Of a stretch of 14,452 bases of DNA, positions 6,529 through 12,998 are shown in pieces. Numbering within the stretch: the first letter of the stretch is position 1; every line of letters starts with the position of its first letter. The notes below the pieces were generated by a model. The model was not told where the DNA came from and did not search any database. It was given only the letters and a program-made list of their open reading frames with translations. Source of the stretch: JAWLCG01 sp041687295 (GTDB lineage: Bacteria > Planctomycetota > Phycisphaerae > SM23-33 > FEN-1343); the NCBI GenBank assembly GCA_041687295.1, contig JAWLCG010000089.1:1-14452 (forward strand), written 5' to 3'. Position numbers and translations under genes: made by a program.

Positions 6529-6557
6529 AAGACCCCGGGCAAGCCCGGGGCTATGTA
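6529..6557 (+). repeat. family A REP-like palindrome, copy 5
   Basis: Core CCCCGGGCAAGCCCGGGG with GAAG on the left; the right side is CTATGTA (one change from TATATA). First of a close direct pair with copy 6, 32 bp apart. Confidence 0.9.
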
Positions 6558-6559
6558 CC

Positions 6560-6588
6560 GAAGACCCCGCGGCATGCCGGGGCGATAT
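6560..6588 (+). repeat. family A REP-like palindrome, copy 6
   Basis: GAAGACCCCGCGGCATGCCG with GGGCGATAT following: a diverged core with weaker pairing. It lies between the convergent ends of paralog 3 and the phosphatase gene. Confidence 0.75.
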
Positions 6589-6600
6589 GGGGCACGGCCG

Positions 6601-7812
6601 CTACACCACGTCCATGGCCAGCAGGGTCACGTCGTCTTCGGGGTGGAGCGAGCCCTGGCGGGCGTCGATGACCGAGGCGATCTCGAGGATGAATTCGTCG
6701 GTGCTCAGGTGGCGGAGGCGGCGGATCTCGGCGAGCAGTTCATCTCGGCCGAGGCTCTCGTCGTGGCGGAAGACGCCCTCGGCGCCGTCGCTGAAGACGA
6801 CCACCCGGTCGCCGGGGGCCAGTTGGGCCCGGCCCAGGCGGAACTGCTCTTCGGGGAAGATCCCCAGCAGGCCGCCGGGCTCGGCGAGCACCTCTTCGCC
6901 GCCGTCGGCGCGGAGGATGACCGGCTCGGGATGGCCCCCGCGGCAGTAGCTCAGCTGGAGCGTCCGCACGTCGACCATGCAGTAGACGGCCGTGCAGAAC
7001 TGGCAGCTGGAGAGGTTCTGCTGGCAGATCGAGTCGTTCAGGGCGCTGATGGCCTGGTCGGGCTGGACGAGGGTGTACAGCTGTCCCTGGATGCGTTTGG
7101 TGGGCAGGGCCCGCTTGATGAACATCGTCAGCAGGGCGGCGGGCAGGCCATGGCCGACGGCGTCGGCGACGTAGAGGCCCAGGTGGTCCTCGTCGAGGCG
7201 CATGACGTCGTAGATATCGCCGCTGACCCACGTGGCCGGGCGGAACAGGGCGCCGAACCGCAGGGGCCCCACCTCGGGCAGGCTCTTGGGCAGGAAGTCG
7301 CGCTGCAGCCGGGCGGCCAGGCGCATCTCCTCGTCGATCTGGTCGAAGGTGGTGTTGATGTCCTTGCCGAAGGTGCGGACCTGGGCGAGCTCGCGGTGGA
7401 GGTTCCGCAGGGCCGGCTGAATCTGGATGAGGGCGGCCAGCTGCTCGGCGATGGCCGAGGCGGGCGCATCGGAGCGGAGCACGGCGAAGGGCCCCTCCCG
7501 CCGCAGCAGGCTGGCCATCGTCTGGGCGCCGGGCGGCAGCAGGACCAGGCCCACCAGGGCGCCGCGGTCGAGCTCGTCGAGCACCGCCGAAGCCGCGCGG
7601 ACGTCGACGGTCGACTCGGCCAGGTAGATCAGGGCAGCCTGGGCGTCCTGGGCCGCGTCGGCCAGCGAACCACCCGGCGGCACCACATGGACGCGGAAGC
7701 CCCCCTCCAGCGCCTGCGCCACGTTCGCCGGCAGAACCGGGTCCGAGGCCCACAGCAGCACGTTCCCCGTCCGCGCCTTCAGGGCCGGACGCGCTGTCAC
7801 GATGGGATCCAT
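6601..7812 (-). CDS. SpoIIE/RsbU-type PP2C serine phosphatase with receiver-like N-terminal domain
   Basis: A 403-aa cytoplasmic protein. Residues about 16-130 look like a response-regulator receiver fold (GNVLLWASD strand, later ALIYLAEST and GLVLLPPG strands), but the phosphoacceptor Asp is not evident, so it is probably a pseudo-receiver. A helical linker, EEMRLAARLQRDFLPKSLP (161-179), is the typical entry to RsbU-like phosphatase domains. The PP2C metal motifs are present: SGDIYDV (197-203), YVADAVGHGLPAALL (214-228), VVVFSDGAEGVF (337-348) and EDDVTLLAMDV (392-402). Family members dephosphorylate anti-anti-sigma proteins in partner-switching pathways; no such partner is in this window. 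ATG at 7812 is preceded by AAGAAGGT. The frame is open for 21 codons upstream but lacks a better start. Confidence 0.88.
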   Translation of the reverse strand: MDPIVTARPALKARTGNVLLWASDPVLPANVAQALEGGFRVHVVPPGGSLADAAQDAQAALIYLAESTVDVRAASAVLDELDRGALVGLVLLPPGAQTMASLLRREGPFAVLRSDAPASAIAEQLAALIQIQPALRNLHRELAQVRTFGKDINTTFDQIDEEMRLAARLQRDFLPKSLPEVGPLRFGALFRPATWVSGDIYDVMRLDEDHLGLYVADAVGHGLPAALLTMFIKRALPTKRIQGQLYTLVQPDQAISALNDSICQQNLSSCQFCTAVYCMVDVRTLQLSYCRGGHPEPVILRADGGEEVLAEPGGLLGIFPEEQFRLGRAQLAPGDRVVVFSDGAEGVFRHDESLGRDELLAEIRRLRHLSTDEFILEIASVIDARQGSLHPEDDVTLLAMDVV

Positions 7813-7898
7813 GTACCTTCTTTCGACCCTGGGCCGCGGACCCTTTAGCACCCCGTGGTGATTCCACTCGCCCAACGGCGCCCGGGCGGCTCATTCCG

Positions 7899-7927
7899 TA
7901 TATAGCCCCGGGCTTGCCCGGGGTCTT
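7899..7927 (-). repeat. family A REP-like palindrome, copy 7 (upstream of RAYT)
   Basis: TATATAG, core CCCCGGGCTTGCCCGGGG, then TCTTC. It is inverted relative to copies 8 and 9 on the other side of the RAYT gene. It lies between the divergent phosphatase and RAYT genes. Confidence 0.9.
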
Positions 7928-7938
7928 CCCGGCAGGGG

Positions 7939-7967
7939 TTGCGGGGTGTCGGACACCTCCGTACACT
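7939..7967 (+). promoter_or_regulatory. candidate promoter of the RAYT gene
   Basis: TTGCGG (7939-7944), a 17-nt spacer and TACACT (7962-7967), starting 11 nt after the palindrome. The ATG at 7976 is 8 nt beyond the -10, so the transcript would have almost no leader. Confidence 0.35.
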
Positions 7968-7975
7968 CCATCGGC

Positions 7976-8554
7976 ATGCAGACAAAGGGGATCCATCTCG
8001 CCTGGACCGCCTACGGCACCTGGCTGCCCGGCGACCCGCGGGGCCACTGGTCGGCCCTGTTCGATCTGTACGGACGCCTGGCTCGGGCGGGCCACCAGCT
8101 GAATCTGCCCGACCCGACGACGCTGGCGCACGCTCGCCAGGAGATGAGCGAAGAGCCCAAGCTGCTCGATCCCGTCGAACAGATGCTGGTCGGGGCGATG
8201 ATCGGCGGGTTCATCACGGGGGAAGGGCCCGCCGCACCGTGGGCGCAGGCCGGCTATCCGACTCCACTGGAAGCCTGGGCCCTGGCGGTCGAGCGGACCC
8301 ACGTGCACATGCTGATCGCCCCGCCGCCCAGGAAGGTCGGTGGCGTCGTCGGGCGGGTCAAGGGGACGAGCAGCTCGGCCCTGCGCAAGCTGCCGGGCAA
8401 CCGCGCCCGCCGCCGCATCTGGACGACGGGGTATTGGAAGGCGTTTCTCTACGACGACGCCGCGGTGCGGGCCGTGCAGGACTACATCGAGCAGCACAAC
8501 GTGCGTCGGGGGTTCGGGCGGAGGCGGTTCGACTTCGTTGGGCCTGTCGAATGA
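7976..8554 (+). CDS. tnpAREP: REP-associated tyrosine transposase (RAYT, Y1/HUH family)
   Basis: A 192-aa HUH single-strand endonuclease of the IS200/IS605-like Y1 superfamily. The N-terminal strand IHLAWTAYGTWLPGDPRGHW (6-25) is characteristic of RAYTs. The HUH motif is ERTHVHMLIAPP, with H109 and H111 as metal ligands. The segment IWTTGYWKAFLYDD (148-161) leads to DYIEQHN, in which Y170 is the likely catalytic tyrosine. RAYTs are known to bind and cut REP hairpins and are single-copy, non-self-inserting genes flanked by inverted REPs. Exactly that layout is seen here: copy 7 on the left, copies 8 and 9 inverted on the right. ATG at 7976 fits the family's usual N-terminus; an in-frame GTG at 7946 would add 10 residues. 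No Shine-Dalgarno sequence is seen. Which RAYT subgroup it belongs to cannot be told by eye. Confidence 0.85.
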   Translation: MQTKGIHLAWTAYGTWLPGDPRGHWSALFDLYGRLARAGHQLNLPDPTTLAHARQEMSEEPKLLDPVEQMLVGAMIGGFITGEGPAAPWAQAGYPTPLEAWALAVERTHVHMLIAPPPRKVGGVVGRVKGTSSSALRKLPGNRARRRIWTTGYWKAFLYDDAAVRAVQDYIEQHNVRRGFGRRRFDFVGPVE

Positions 8555-8574
8555 TGCACCCGTCGGGGTGTTCG

Positions 8575-8603
8575 AAGACCCCGGGCAAGCCCGGGGCTAT
8601 ATA
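8575..8603 (+). repeat. family A REP-like palindrome, copy 8 (downstream of RAYT)
   Basis: GAAGA, core CCCCGGGCAAGCCCGGGG, CTATATA. It begins 20 nt after the RAYT stop. First of a direct pair spaced 33 bp. Confidence 0.9.
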
Positions 8604-8607
8604 CCGA

Positions 8608-8635
8608 AAGACCCCGGGCATGCCCGGGGCTATAT
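8608..8635 (+). repeat. family A REP-like palindrome, copy 9
   Basis: Perfect palindrome CCCCGGGCATGCCCGGGG, then CTATAT. The foot reads AAAG rather than GAAG. Confidence 0.85.
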
Positions 8636-8652
8636 GAAGAACCTGCCGAGGG

Positions 8653-9138
8653 TTACTCGGTCGCGGGTTCGGGGGCGGCGGGGATGTCCAGGAACGTCAC
8701 GGTCATGCCGGGGCGGGCGCCGATGCGGCGCCAGGTGCCGGCGGCGGTTTCCAGGACGTACTGGCTGGGGCCGGCGGAGGTGTACCGCGTGCGGGGCCGG
8801 GAGGGGTCGGGCTCGACGGGCATGGTCGCCAGGTTCAGGATCCGCCCCTGGGCGTCGAGGAAGGCGATGTCGATGGGGACCAGGCAGTCCTTCATCCAGA
8901 AGGTCTGCTCGGTGGCGCGGTCGAAGACGAAGAGCATGCCGGTCTCGGGCTCGATGTGCCCCCGGCCGCTCAGGCCGCGGGTGCGCGAGATGACGTCGTC
9001 GGCGACCTCGACGAAAAAGGTGTGCCCGTTGACGACGACGCGGGGGTTGGCCGGGTCGTCGTCACAGCCGCCGGCCGACAGGGCCAGCACCAGCGTCAGG
9101 GCCATCAGGCACAGGGGCATCAGGGCGTCGGCGTGCAT
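8653..9138 (-). CDS. DUF192-family lipoprotein
   Basis: A 161-aa protein. A hydrophobic N-terminus (LMALTLVLALSAGGC) ends in a lipobox-like AGGC, with C25 as the lipidation site, so it is likely exported and membrane-anchored; the -3 Ala is slightly unusual. The rest is the DUF192 domain: GLSGR (55-59), GMLFVF (67-72), FWMKDCLVPIDIAFLD (80-95) and a C-terminal YVLET...PGMTVTF. The molecular function of DUF192 is not known. ATG at 9138 has GAGG about 8 nt upstream and overlaps the end of maf by 19 nt. ATG at 9120, in a TGATG overlap with the maf stop, is the alternative. Both imply translational coupling to maf. Confidence 0.85.
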   Translation of the reverse strand: MHADALMPLCLMALTLVLALSAGGCDDDPANPRVVVNGHTFFVEVADDVISRTRGLSGRGHIEPETGMLFVFDRATEQTFWMKDCLVPIDIAFLDAQGRILNLATMPVEPDPSRPRTRYTSAGPSQYVLETAAGTWRRIGARPGMTVTFLDIPAAPEPATE

Positions 9139-9737
9139 GCGCGCATCCTCGGCAGGACGGTGGCGAACAGTTCGTCGACCAGCTCCAGCGGCAGGCCGAC
9201 CACGTTGGAGAAGCTGCCCTCGACGGCGGTGACGAAGGCGTCGCCGGCGTCCTGGATGCCGTAGGCACCGGCCTTGCCCTCCCAGGCGCCCGAGGCGATG
9301 TAGGCGTCCATCTCGGCCTCGCTCATGGCCCGCATGCGGACGAGGGTGGCCTGCGAGCCGATCCAGCGGCATCCCCCGGGGCCCAGCAGGGCCACGCCGG
9401 TGATGACCGCCTGGTCGGTGCCGGCCAGGGCCTGCAGGACGCGGCGGGCGTCGGCGGCGTCGGCGGGCTTGCCGAAGATCCGCTCGCCCAGGGCCACCAC
9501 GGTGTCGGCACCCAAGACGGGCTTGCGCCAGCCGGTGGCATCGGCGACGCTGCGGGCCTTGAAGTAGGCCAGCGCCTCGGCCTGCTGGGCGGGGCTGAGG
9601 TGCTGCTCAGGCGTGGGCGGCTCGGGGACCGGGGGCGGCACGACCTCGAAGCTGTAGCCCGCCTCGCGCAGCAGCTGCTGGCGCCTGGGCGACTGGCTGG
9701 CGAGGATGAACGGCGTATGGTGGCGGGTTGTCTGCAC
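9120..9737 (-). CDS. maf: Maf-family nucleoside triphosphate pyrophosphatase
   Basis: A 205-aa cytoplasmic enzyme that hydrolyses non-canonical or pyrimidine nucleotides (dTTP/UTP-type in the YhdE branch) to monophosphate and pyrophosphate; family knowledge. Motifs are in order: FILASQSPRRQQLL (10-23), LGADTVV (75-81; D78 likely catalytic), AVITGVAL (110-117), GKAGAYGIQ (154-162) and SNVVGLPLE (177-185). Length is slightly above the usual 190-200 because of a Pro-rich stretch (34-43). GTG start at 9737 has AGGGGGGA about 6 nt upstream. Middle gene of a leftward cluster: DUF2062 ends 47 nt upstream and DUF192 overlaps its end. Confidence 0.92.
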   Translation of the reverse strand: MQTTRHHTPFILASQSPRRQQLLREAGYSFEVVPPPVPEPPTPEQHLSPAQQAEALAYFKARSVADATGWRKPVLGADTVVALGERIFGKPADAADARRVLQALAGTDQAVITGVALLGPGGCRWIGSQATLVRMRAMSEAEMDAYIASGAWEGKAGAYGIQDAGDAFVTAVEGSFSNVVGLPLELVDELFATVLPRMRACTPTP

Positions 9738-9784
9738 GGCTGTCCCCCCTGTCGACGAACCGGCTGGGGGCCGGTGGAAAGGGT

Positions 9785-10366
9785 CTATTGTAGCGGCAAA
9801 TCCCCCGACGACCCATGCTCCGATTGCGTTTTCTTCGCCAGCCGGATGTCCCGCCCCCGGCGGTAGCGGACGACCCCGACGTAGGTCAGCCAGTACGCCA
9901 GGGCCCCCGCCGCCAGGCCCATCAGGATGCTGCCGACCCAGAGGGGCACGGCCACCTCCTTGGCGAAGTCCCAGGGGGCGAGGAACCGCTCGAACCAGCC
10001 GGTGTTTCGGCTGAAGAGCACTCGTACCTGCTGCTCCCACCACCGCAAGGGCTTGCCTTCCCAGCCCGGCAGCAGGGCGGCGCCGAGGCGGTAGCTGGGG
10101 TAGTAGATCGGCACCAGCGTCAGGGGGTTGCTGGCCCAGACGAAGGGGATGCCCACCAGCTTGTTCGCCTGCAGCAGCGTCGCCAGGGCCACCACCAGCA
10201 CCATCTGCAGGCCGATCGTCGGGGTGAGGGTGACGAACACCCCCACCGCCACCCCCAACGCAATGCGGTGCGGCGTGTCGTCCACGTGCAGCACGCGGTA
10301 GACCACGAAGCGAGGGATGCGCCGGTACAAGGCGCGAAATCGTTTCCAGACCGTTCGTCGCCGCAC
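9785..10366 (-). CDS. DUF2062-family membrane protein
   Basis: A 193-aa protein. The basic N-terminus (RRRTVWKRFRALYRR) is followed by DDTPHRIALGVAVGVFVTLT and PTIGLQ (29-54), the DUF2062 hallmark. Hydrophobic segments lie at about 36-66 and 155-175, and SNPLTLVPIYYPSYRLG (79-95) is another family pattern. The role is unknown; some relatives are fused to or sit beside glycosyltransferases. The GTG start at 10366 is chosen for GGAGAGG five nt upstream; an upstream in-frame TTG at 10396 is the alternative. It is the first gene of the leftward cluster with maf and DUF192, driven by the promoter at 10421-10449. Confidence 0.82.
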   Translation of the reverse strand: MRRRTVWKRFRALYRRIPRFVVYRVLHVDDTPHRIALGVAVGVFVTLTPTIGLQMVLVVALATLLQANKLVGIPFVWASNPLTLVPIYYPSYRLGAALLPGWEGKPLRWWEQQVRVLFSRNTGWFERFLAPWDFAKEVAVPLWVGSILMGLAAGALAYWLTYVGVVRYRRGRDIRLAKKTQSEHGSSGDLPLQ

Positions 10367-10420
10367 GGGGCCTCTCCAAGTTCCGCCCCGCCACAAACCG
10401 GGGCGCTGAGCGAACCCTCA

Positions 10421-10449
10421 CTAATACCACATGCCCGTCGCCAGTCCAA
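10421..10449 (-). promoter_or_regulatory. sigma70-type promoter of the DUF2062-maf-DUF192 cluster
   Basis: On the minus strand TTGGAC (10449-10444), a 17-nt spacer and TATTAG (10426-10421). It is divergent from the SDR promoter 27 nt away. Confidence 0.5.
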
Positions 10450-10475
10450 CAGCCCACTTGGGCCCGGGCAAGCCC

Positions 10476-10504
10476 TTGCCGGCCGGCCCGGCCCGCCATA
10501 AGAT
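10476..10504 (+). promoter_or_regulatory. sigma70-type promoter of the SDR gene
   Basis: TTGCCG (10476-10481), a 17-nt spacer and TAAGAT (10499-10504), with transcription expected near 10511. A strong AAGGAGG (10515-10521) follows before the ATG. Confidence 0.45.
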
Positions 10505-10526
10505 GCCCCTACACAAGGAGGGCTCC

Positions 10527-11336
10527 ATGGACCATCCGCCAGCCGCCGCGGGCGTCTCGGCCCGGTTCGCCGACCTCGCCGGCCAGTCGGCCATCGTCAC
10601 CGGCACCAGCCAGGGCATCGGCGTGGGCCTCGCCGAGTTCCTGGGCGCTCAGGGCATGCGCCTGACGCTGGCCGCCCGCAGCGCCGACGCCGGCCAGGCC
10701 GTCGCCGACCGCCTGGCTGCCCAGGGCATCCAGTGCCAGTTCGTCCCCGCCGACCTCGCTCATCCCGAGCAGGCCCAGGCCGTGCTGGCCGCCGCCGTCG
10801 AGCGGTTCGGGCGGGTCCACCTGCTGGTGAACAACGCCGCCAATCTCCGCAGCCGACCTTTCGAGAAGCTCGATGCCGAGGCCTTCGCCGCCGGCCTGGA
10901 GACCAACATCCGCATCCTCTACCACCTCAGCCATGCCGTCACGCTGCACATGATCGAGGCCGGCGGGGGCTCGATCGTCCACATCTCCAGCGTGGGCGGC
11001 CTGCGGGCCCATCGCGGCCTGAGCGGCTACGACGCCTCCAAGGGCGCCATGGACGCCCTGACCCGCTCGATGGCCGTCGACCTGGCGCCCCACGGCATCC
11101 GCGTCAACGGCGTGGCCCCCGGCGCGACCCTGAGCAAGCCCGACAACCCCCGCCTCCGCGAGGTCGAGGCCGACCGGGCCCGCTACATCCCCCTGGGCCG
11201 ATTCGCCCGCAACGAGGATGTCGCCGCCGCCGTGGCGTTCCTGGCCAGCGACGCCGCCGCCTACATCACCGGCCAGATCCTCTACGTCGACGGCGGCCTG
11301 ACCAGCCAGCTGACCCCCCCGGGCATCTTCGTCTGA
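10527..11336 (+). CDS. short-chain dehydrogenase/reductase (SDR)
   Basis: A 269-aa classical SDR. The NAD(P)-binding motif TGTSQGIG (25-32), NNAA (102-105, variant of NNAG), N127, S155 in VHISSVGG, and Y168-x3-K172 (YDASK) give a full Asn-Ser-Tyr-Lys catalytic set. The C-terminal ITGQILYVDGG is typical of the family. Residues after beta-2 (AARSADAG) include Arg51, which hints at NADP preference, but this is weak. The likely substrate is a sugar or sugar acid, by context with the ManD-type dehydratase downstream. ATG at 10527 has a near-perfect AAGGAGGG 5 nt upstream. The 274-nt gap to manD holds three kinds of repeat, so the two genes may not be co-transcribed. Confidence 0.9.
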   Translation: MDHPPAAAGVSARFADLAGQSAIVTGTSQGIGVGLAEFLGAQGMRLTLAARSADAGQAVADRLAAQGIQCQFVPADLAHPEQAQAVLAAAVERFGRVHLLVNNAANLRSRPFEKLDAEAFAAGLETNIRILYHLSHAVTLHMIEAGGGSIVHISSVGGLRAHRGLSGYDASKGAMDALTRSMAVDLAPHGIRVNGVAPGATLSKPDNPRLREVEADRARYIPLGRFARNEDVAAAVAFLASDAAAYITGQILYVDGGLTSQLTPPGIFV

Positions 11337-11344
11337 GCCCTCGG

Positions 11345-11374
11345 TACATAGCCCCGGGCTTGCCCGGGGGCTTC
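11345..11374 (-). repeat. family A REP-like palindrome, copy 10
   Basis: TACATAG, core CCCCGGGCTTGCCCGGGG, then GGCTTC. It starts 8 nt after the SDR stop; GAAG on the minus strand is kept. Confidence 0.85.
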
Positions 11375-11397
11375 GGAGAAGAAACAGCGAAGACGGG

Positions 11398-11440
11398 CCA
11401 CAGAGGACACAGAGGACACAGAGCAAGAAGCACAGAGGTT
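11398..11440 (+). repeat. family D CACAGAGGA repeat
   Basis: Three to four near-tandem units of CACAGAGGA (11400-11422), then AGCAAGAAGCACAGAGG. It matches 3387-3420 and, like it, is followed after about 15 nt by a family A palindrome in minus orientation. Confidence 0.65.
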
Positions 11441-11454
11441 TCTTGAGGTCCAGA

Positions 11455-11483
11455 CATATGGCCCCAGGCTTGCCCGGGGTCTT
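11455..11483 (-). repeat. family A REP-like palindrome, copy 11
   Basis: CATATGG, then CCCCAGGCTTGCCCGGGG (one stem mismatch), then TCTTCGGGGGCGG. This extended right context is the mirror of that at copies 3, 4, 5 and 12. Confidence 0.8.
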
Positions 11484-11518
11484 CGGGGGCGGGGTTGGGT
11501 TGGGCCGACATCGCACCG

Positions 11519-11561
11519 CCCGGCCGAGAACCCCACGGATTGCATCCGTGGGCTTGGAGAA
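11519..11561 (+). repeat. family C palindromic repeat upstream of manD
   Basis: The palindrome CCACGGATTGCATCCGTGG (11534-11552) with CGGCCGAGAAC before and GCTTGGAGAA after. The reverse complement of 12852-12895 matches it at nearly every base. Confidence 0.75.
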
Positions 11562-11610
11562 ACGCGCCACCGGCGCGGGCCCTGCCCGCCCCCCTGTAAG
11601 GAGACACGTC

Positions 11611-12816
11611 ATGGCCCTGACGATCCAAGCCGTGCAGACGTTCCTCACCCAGCCGCTGGCGAACACGCAACGGCTGATCGTGGTCAAGGTGCTCACCAGC
11701 GAGCCGGGGCTCTACGGCCTGGGCTGCGCGACCTTCACGCAGCGCCACCGGGCCGTGCAGGCCGCCCTGGAGCACCACCTCGGGCCGCTGGTCGTCGGGC
11801 AGGACCCGGCCAACATCGAGGACCTCTGGCAGGCGATGATGGTCAACGGCTACTGGCGCAACGGGCCGGTGCTCAACAACGCCATCAGCGGCATCGACAT
11901 GGCCTTGTGGGACATCCTGGGCAAGCGGGCCAACCTGCCCTGCTACGCCCTGTGGGGCGGGCGGTGCCGTCCGGCGGCCGCCGTCTACGTCCACGCCAAC
12001 GGCGCCGAGCCGGCCGAGGTCGCCGACCGCGTCCGCGAATTCCAGGCCAAGGGCTTCCGTTACGTCCGCGCGCAACTGTCGGGCTACCAGGGGCCTGACC
12101 GCGCCGCCCTGCGCCCGCCGGGGGCGCCGGTGGGGGCCTACTTCGACCCGCGGGAGAAGCTCCGGTCGATCCCGAGGCTGTTCGAGCACCTCCGGGCCAA
12201 CCTGGGCGAGGAGGTCGAGCTGCTCCACGACGTGCACGAACGGCTCACCCCCATCGACGCCGTGCAGCTGGCCAAGGCCCTGGAGCCCTACCGCCTGTTC
12301 TTCCTGGAGGACCTGCTGGCCCCGGAGGACAACGAGTGGTTCTCGATCCTCCGCAGCCAGTGCGCCACACCGCTGGCCATGGGCGAACTGTTCAACCACC
12401 CCGCCGAGATTACCCCGCTGGTGGCCAATCGGCTGATCGACTTCATCCGCGTGCACGTCTCGCAGATCGGCGGCATTACCCCGGCCATCAAGCTGGCGCA
12501 CCTGTGCGAGGCCTTCGGCGTGCGGACGGCCTGGCACGGGCCCGGCGACACCTCGCCGGTCGGCATGGCCGCCAACGTCCACCTCGACGTGGCGATGCAC
12601 AACTTCGGCATCCAGGAGTGGGCCTTCCGCCAGCCCGTCGAGGAGGAGATGTTCCCCGGCACGCCGCAGCTGCGCGACGGCTACGCCTGGCCCAACGATC
12701 GGCCCGGCCTGGGCATCGACTTCGACGAAGCCCTCGCCGCCAAGCACCCCCCCGACGACCTCAACCCCACCTGGACCGTCGCCCGGACACCCGATGGCAC
12801 ACTCTGGAGACCCTAG
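11611..12816 (+). CDS. manD: D-mannonate dehydratase / RspA-family enolase-superfamily enzyme
   Basis: A 401-aa protein, the usual ManD length. The N-terminal capping domain (to about 120) ends with GIDMALWDILGKRANLPCY and LWGGRCR. The barrel shows D207-x-H209 (LLHDVHERLTP), E233 (FFLEDLLAPED), E259 (MGELFNHP), the RVHVSQIGG strand, H309 (TAWHGPGDTSPVG) and E336 (NFGIQEW). These acidic metal ligands and His residues keep the same spacing as in characterised ManD enzymes, which dehydrate D-mannonate, and in some members D-gluconate, to 2-keto-3-deoxygluconate. The residue two after H309 is Pro311, a position reported to separate efficient from weak members. ATG at 11611 has TAAGGAGA upstream. 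Inverted repeats of two families flank the gene. Confidence 0.9.
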   Translation: MALTIQAVQTFLTQPLANTQRLIVVKVLTSEPGLYGLGCATFTQRHRAVQAALEHHLGPLVVGQDPANIEDLWQAMMVNGYWRNGPVLNNAISGIDMALWDILGKRANLPCYALWGGRCRPAAAVYVHANGAEPAEVADRVREFQAKGFRYVRAQLSGYQGPDRAALRPPGAPVGAYFDPREKLRSIPRLFEHLRANLGEEVELLHDVHERLTPIDAVQLAKALEPYRLFFLEDLLAPEDNEWFSILRSQCATPLAMGELFNHPAEITPLVANRLIDFIRVHVSQIGGITPAIKLAHLCEAFGVRTAWHGPGDTSPVGMAANVHLDVAMHNFGIQEWAFRQPVEEEMFPGTPQLRDGYAWPNDRPGLGIDFDEALAAKHPPDDLNPTWTVARTPDGTLWRP

Positions 12817-12851
12817 GAGCTTACGGGCCCTGCCCCAACCCCGCCGCCCCC

Positions 12852-12895
12852 CTTCTCCAAGCCCACGGATGCAATCCGTGGGGGTCTCGGTCGGG
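12852..12895 (-). repeat. family C palindromic repeat downstream of manD
   Basis: CTTCTCCAAGCCCACGGATG then CAATCCGTGGGGGTCTCGG: the inverted partner of 11519-11561, 35 nt after the manD stop. Confidence 0.75.
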
Positions 12896-12965
12896 CTGCG
12901 CGCTATCGACCCGACGCCCCCCCGGCGGCGGGCGCCGCCCCACAAGGGACCTGGCGCCGCCCCCG

Positions 12966-12994
12966 AAGACCCCGGGCAAGCCCGGGGCTATATA
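12966..12994 (+). repeat. family A REP-like palindrome, copy 12
   Basis: GAAG foot (the G is at 12965), core CCCCGGGCAAGCCCGGGG, CTATATA. First of a direct pair spaced 33 bp. Confidence 0.9.
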
Positions 12995-12998
12995 CCAA

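Larger units (their letters stand above)
4433..6557 (+). repeat. tandem duplication of a REP-gene-inverted-element unit
   Basis: Two units of about 1,050 bp lie head to tail. The first 120 bp of each (4433-4552 and 5501-5620) differ at one visible position, and the last approximately 270 bp (5265-5535 and 6288-6557) differ at about five. The central coding parts are clearly diverged. Each unit begins with a family A palindrome, and the second is followed by another, so the unit boundaries coincide with the palindromes. Confidence 0.85.

Noticed and set aside
6553..7848. 431-codon plus-strand open frame opposite the phosphatase gene
   Set aside because: Low-complexity antisense shadow. The minus strand carries all PP2C motifs.
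6740..8497. 585-codon minus-strand open frame across the phosphatase and RAYT genes
   Set aside because: Translates a palindrome and the antisense of a well-supported RAYT; composition is Arg/Pro/Gly noise.
3439..8635. Palindromes as Rho-independent terminators
   Set aside because: Stems are strong, but no T-tract follows and several copies lie upstream of genes. A side effect on transcription ends is possible in convergent gaps (6529-6588, 8575-8635) but is not shown by sequence.
10459..10480. Possible fourteenth family A copy (CCCGGGCAAGCCC)
   Set aside because: Only a 13-nt core match in GC-rich DNA. It lacks the GAAG foot, the TATATA side and a full stem; it may be a relic, but is not supportable.
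11266..12945. 559-codon minus-strand open frame opposite manD
   Set aside because: Antisense shadow crossing repeats at both ends. The plus strand encodes a complete ManD-type enzyme.
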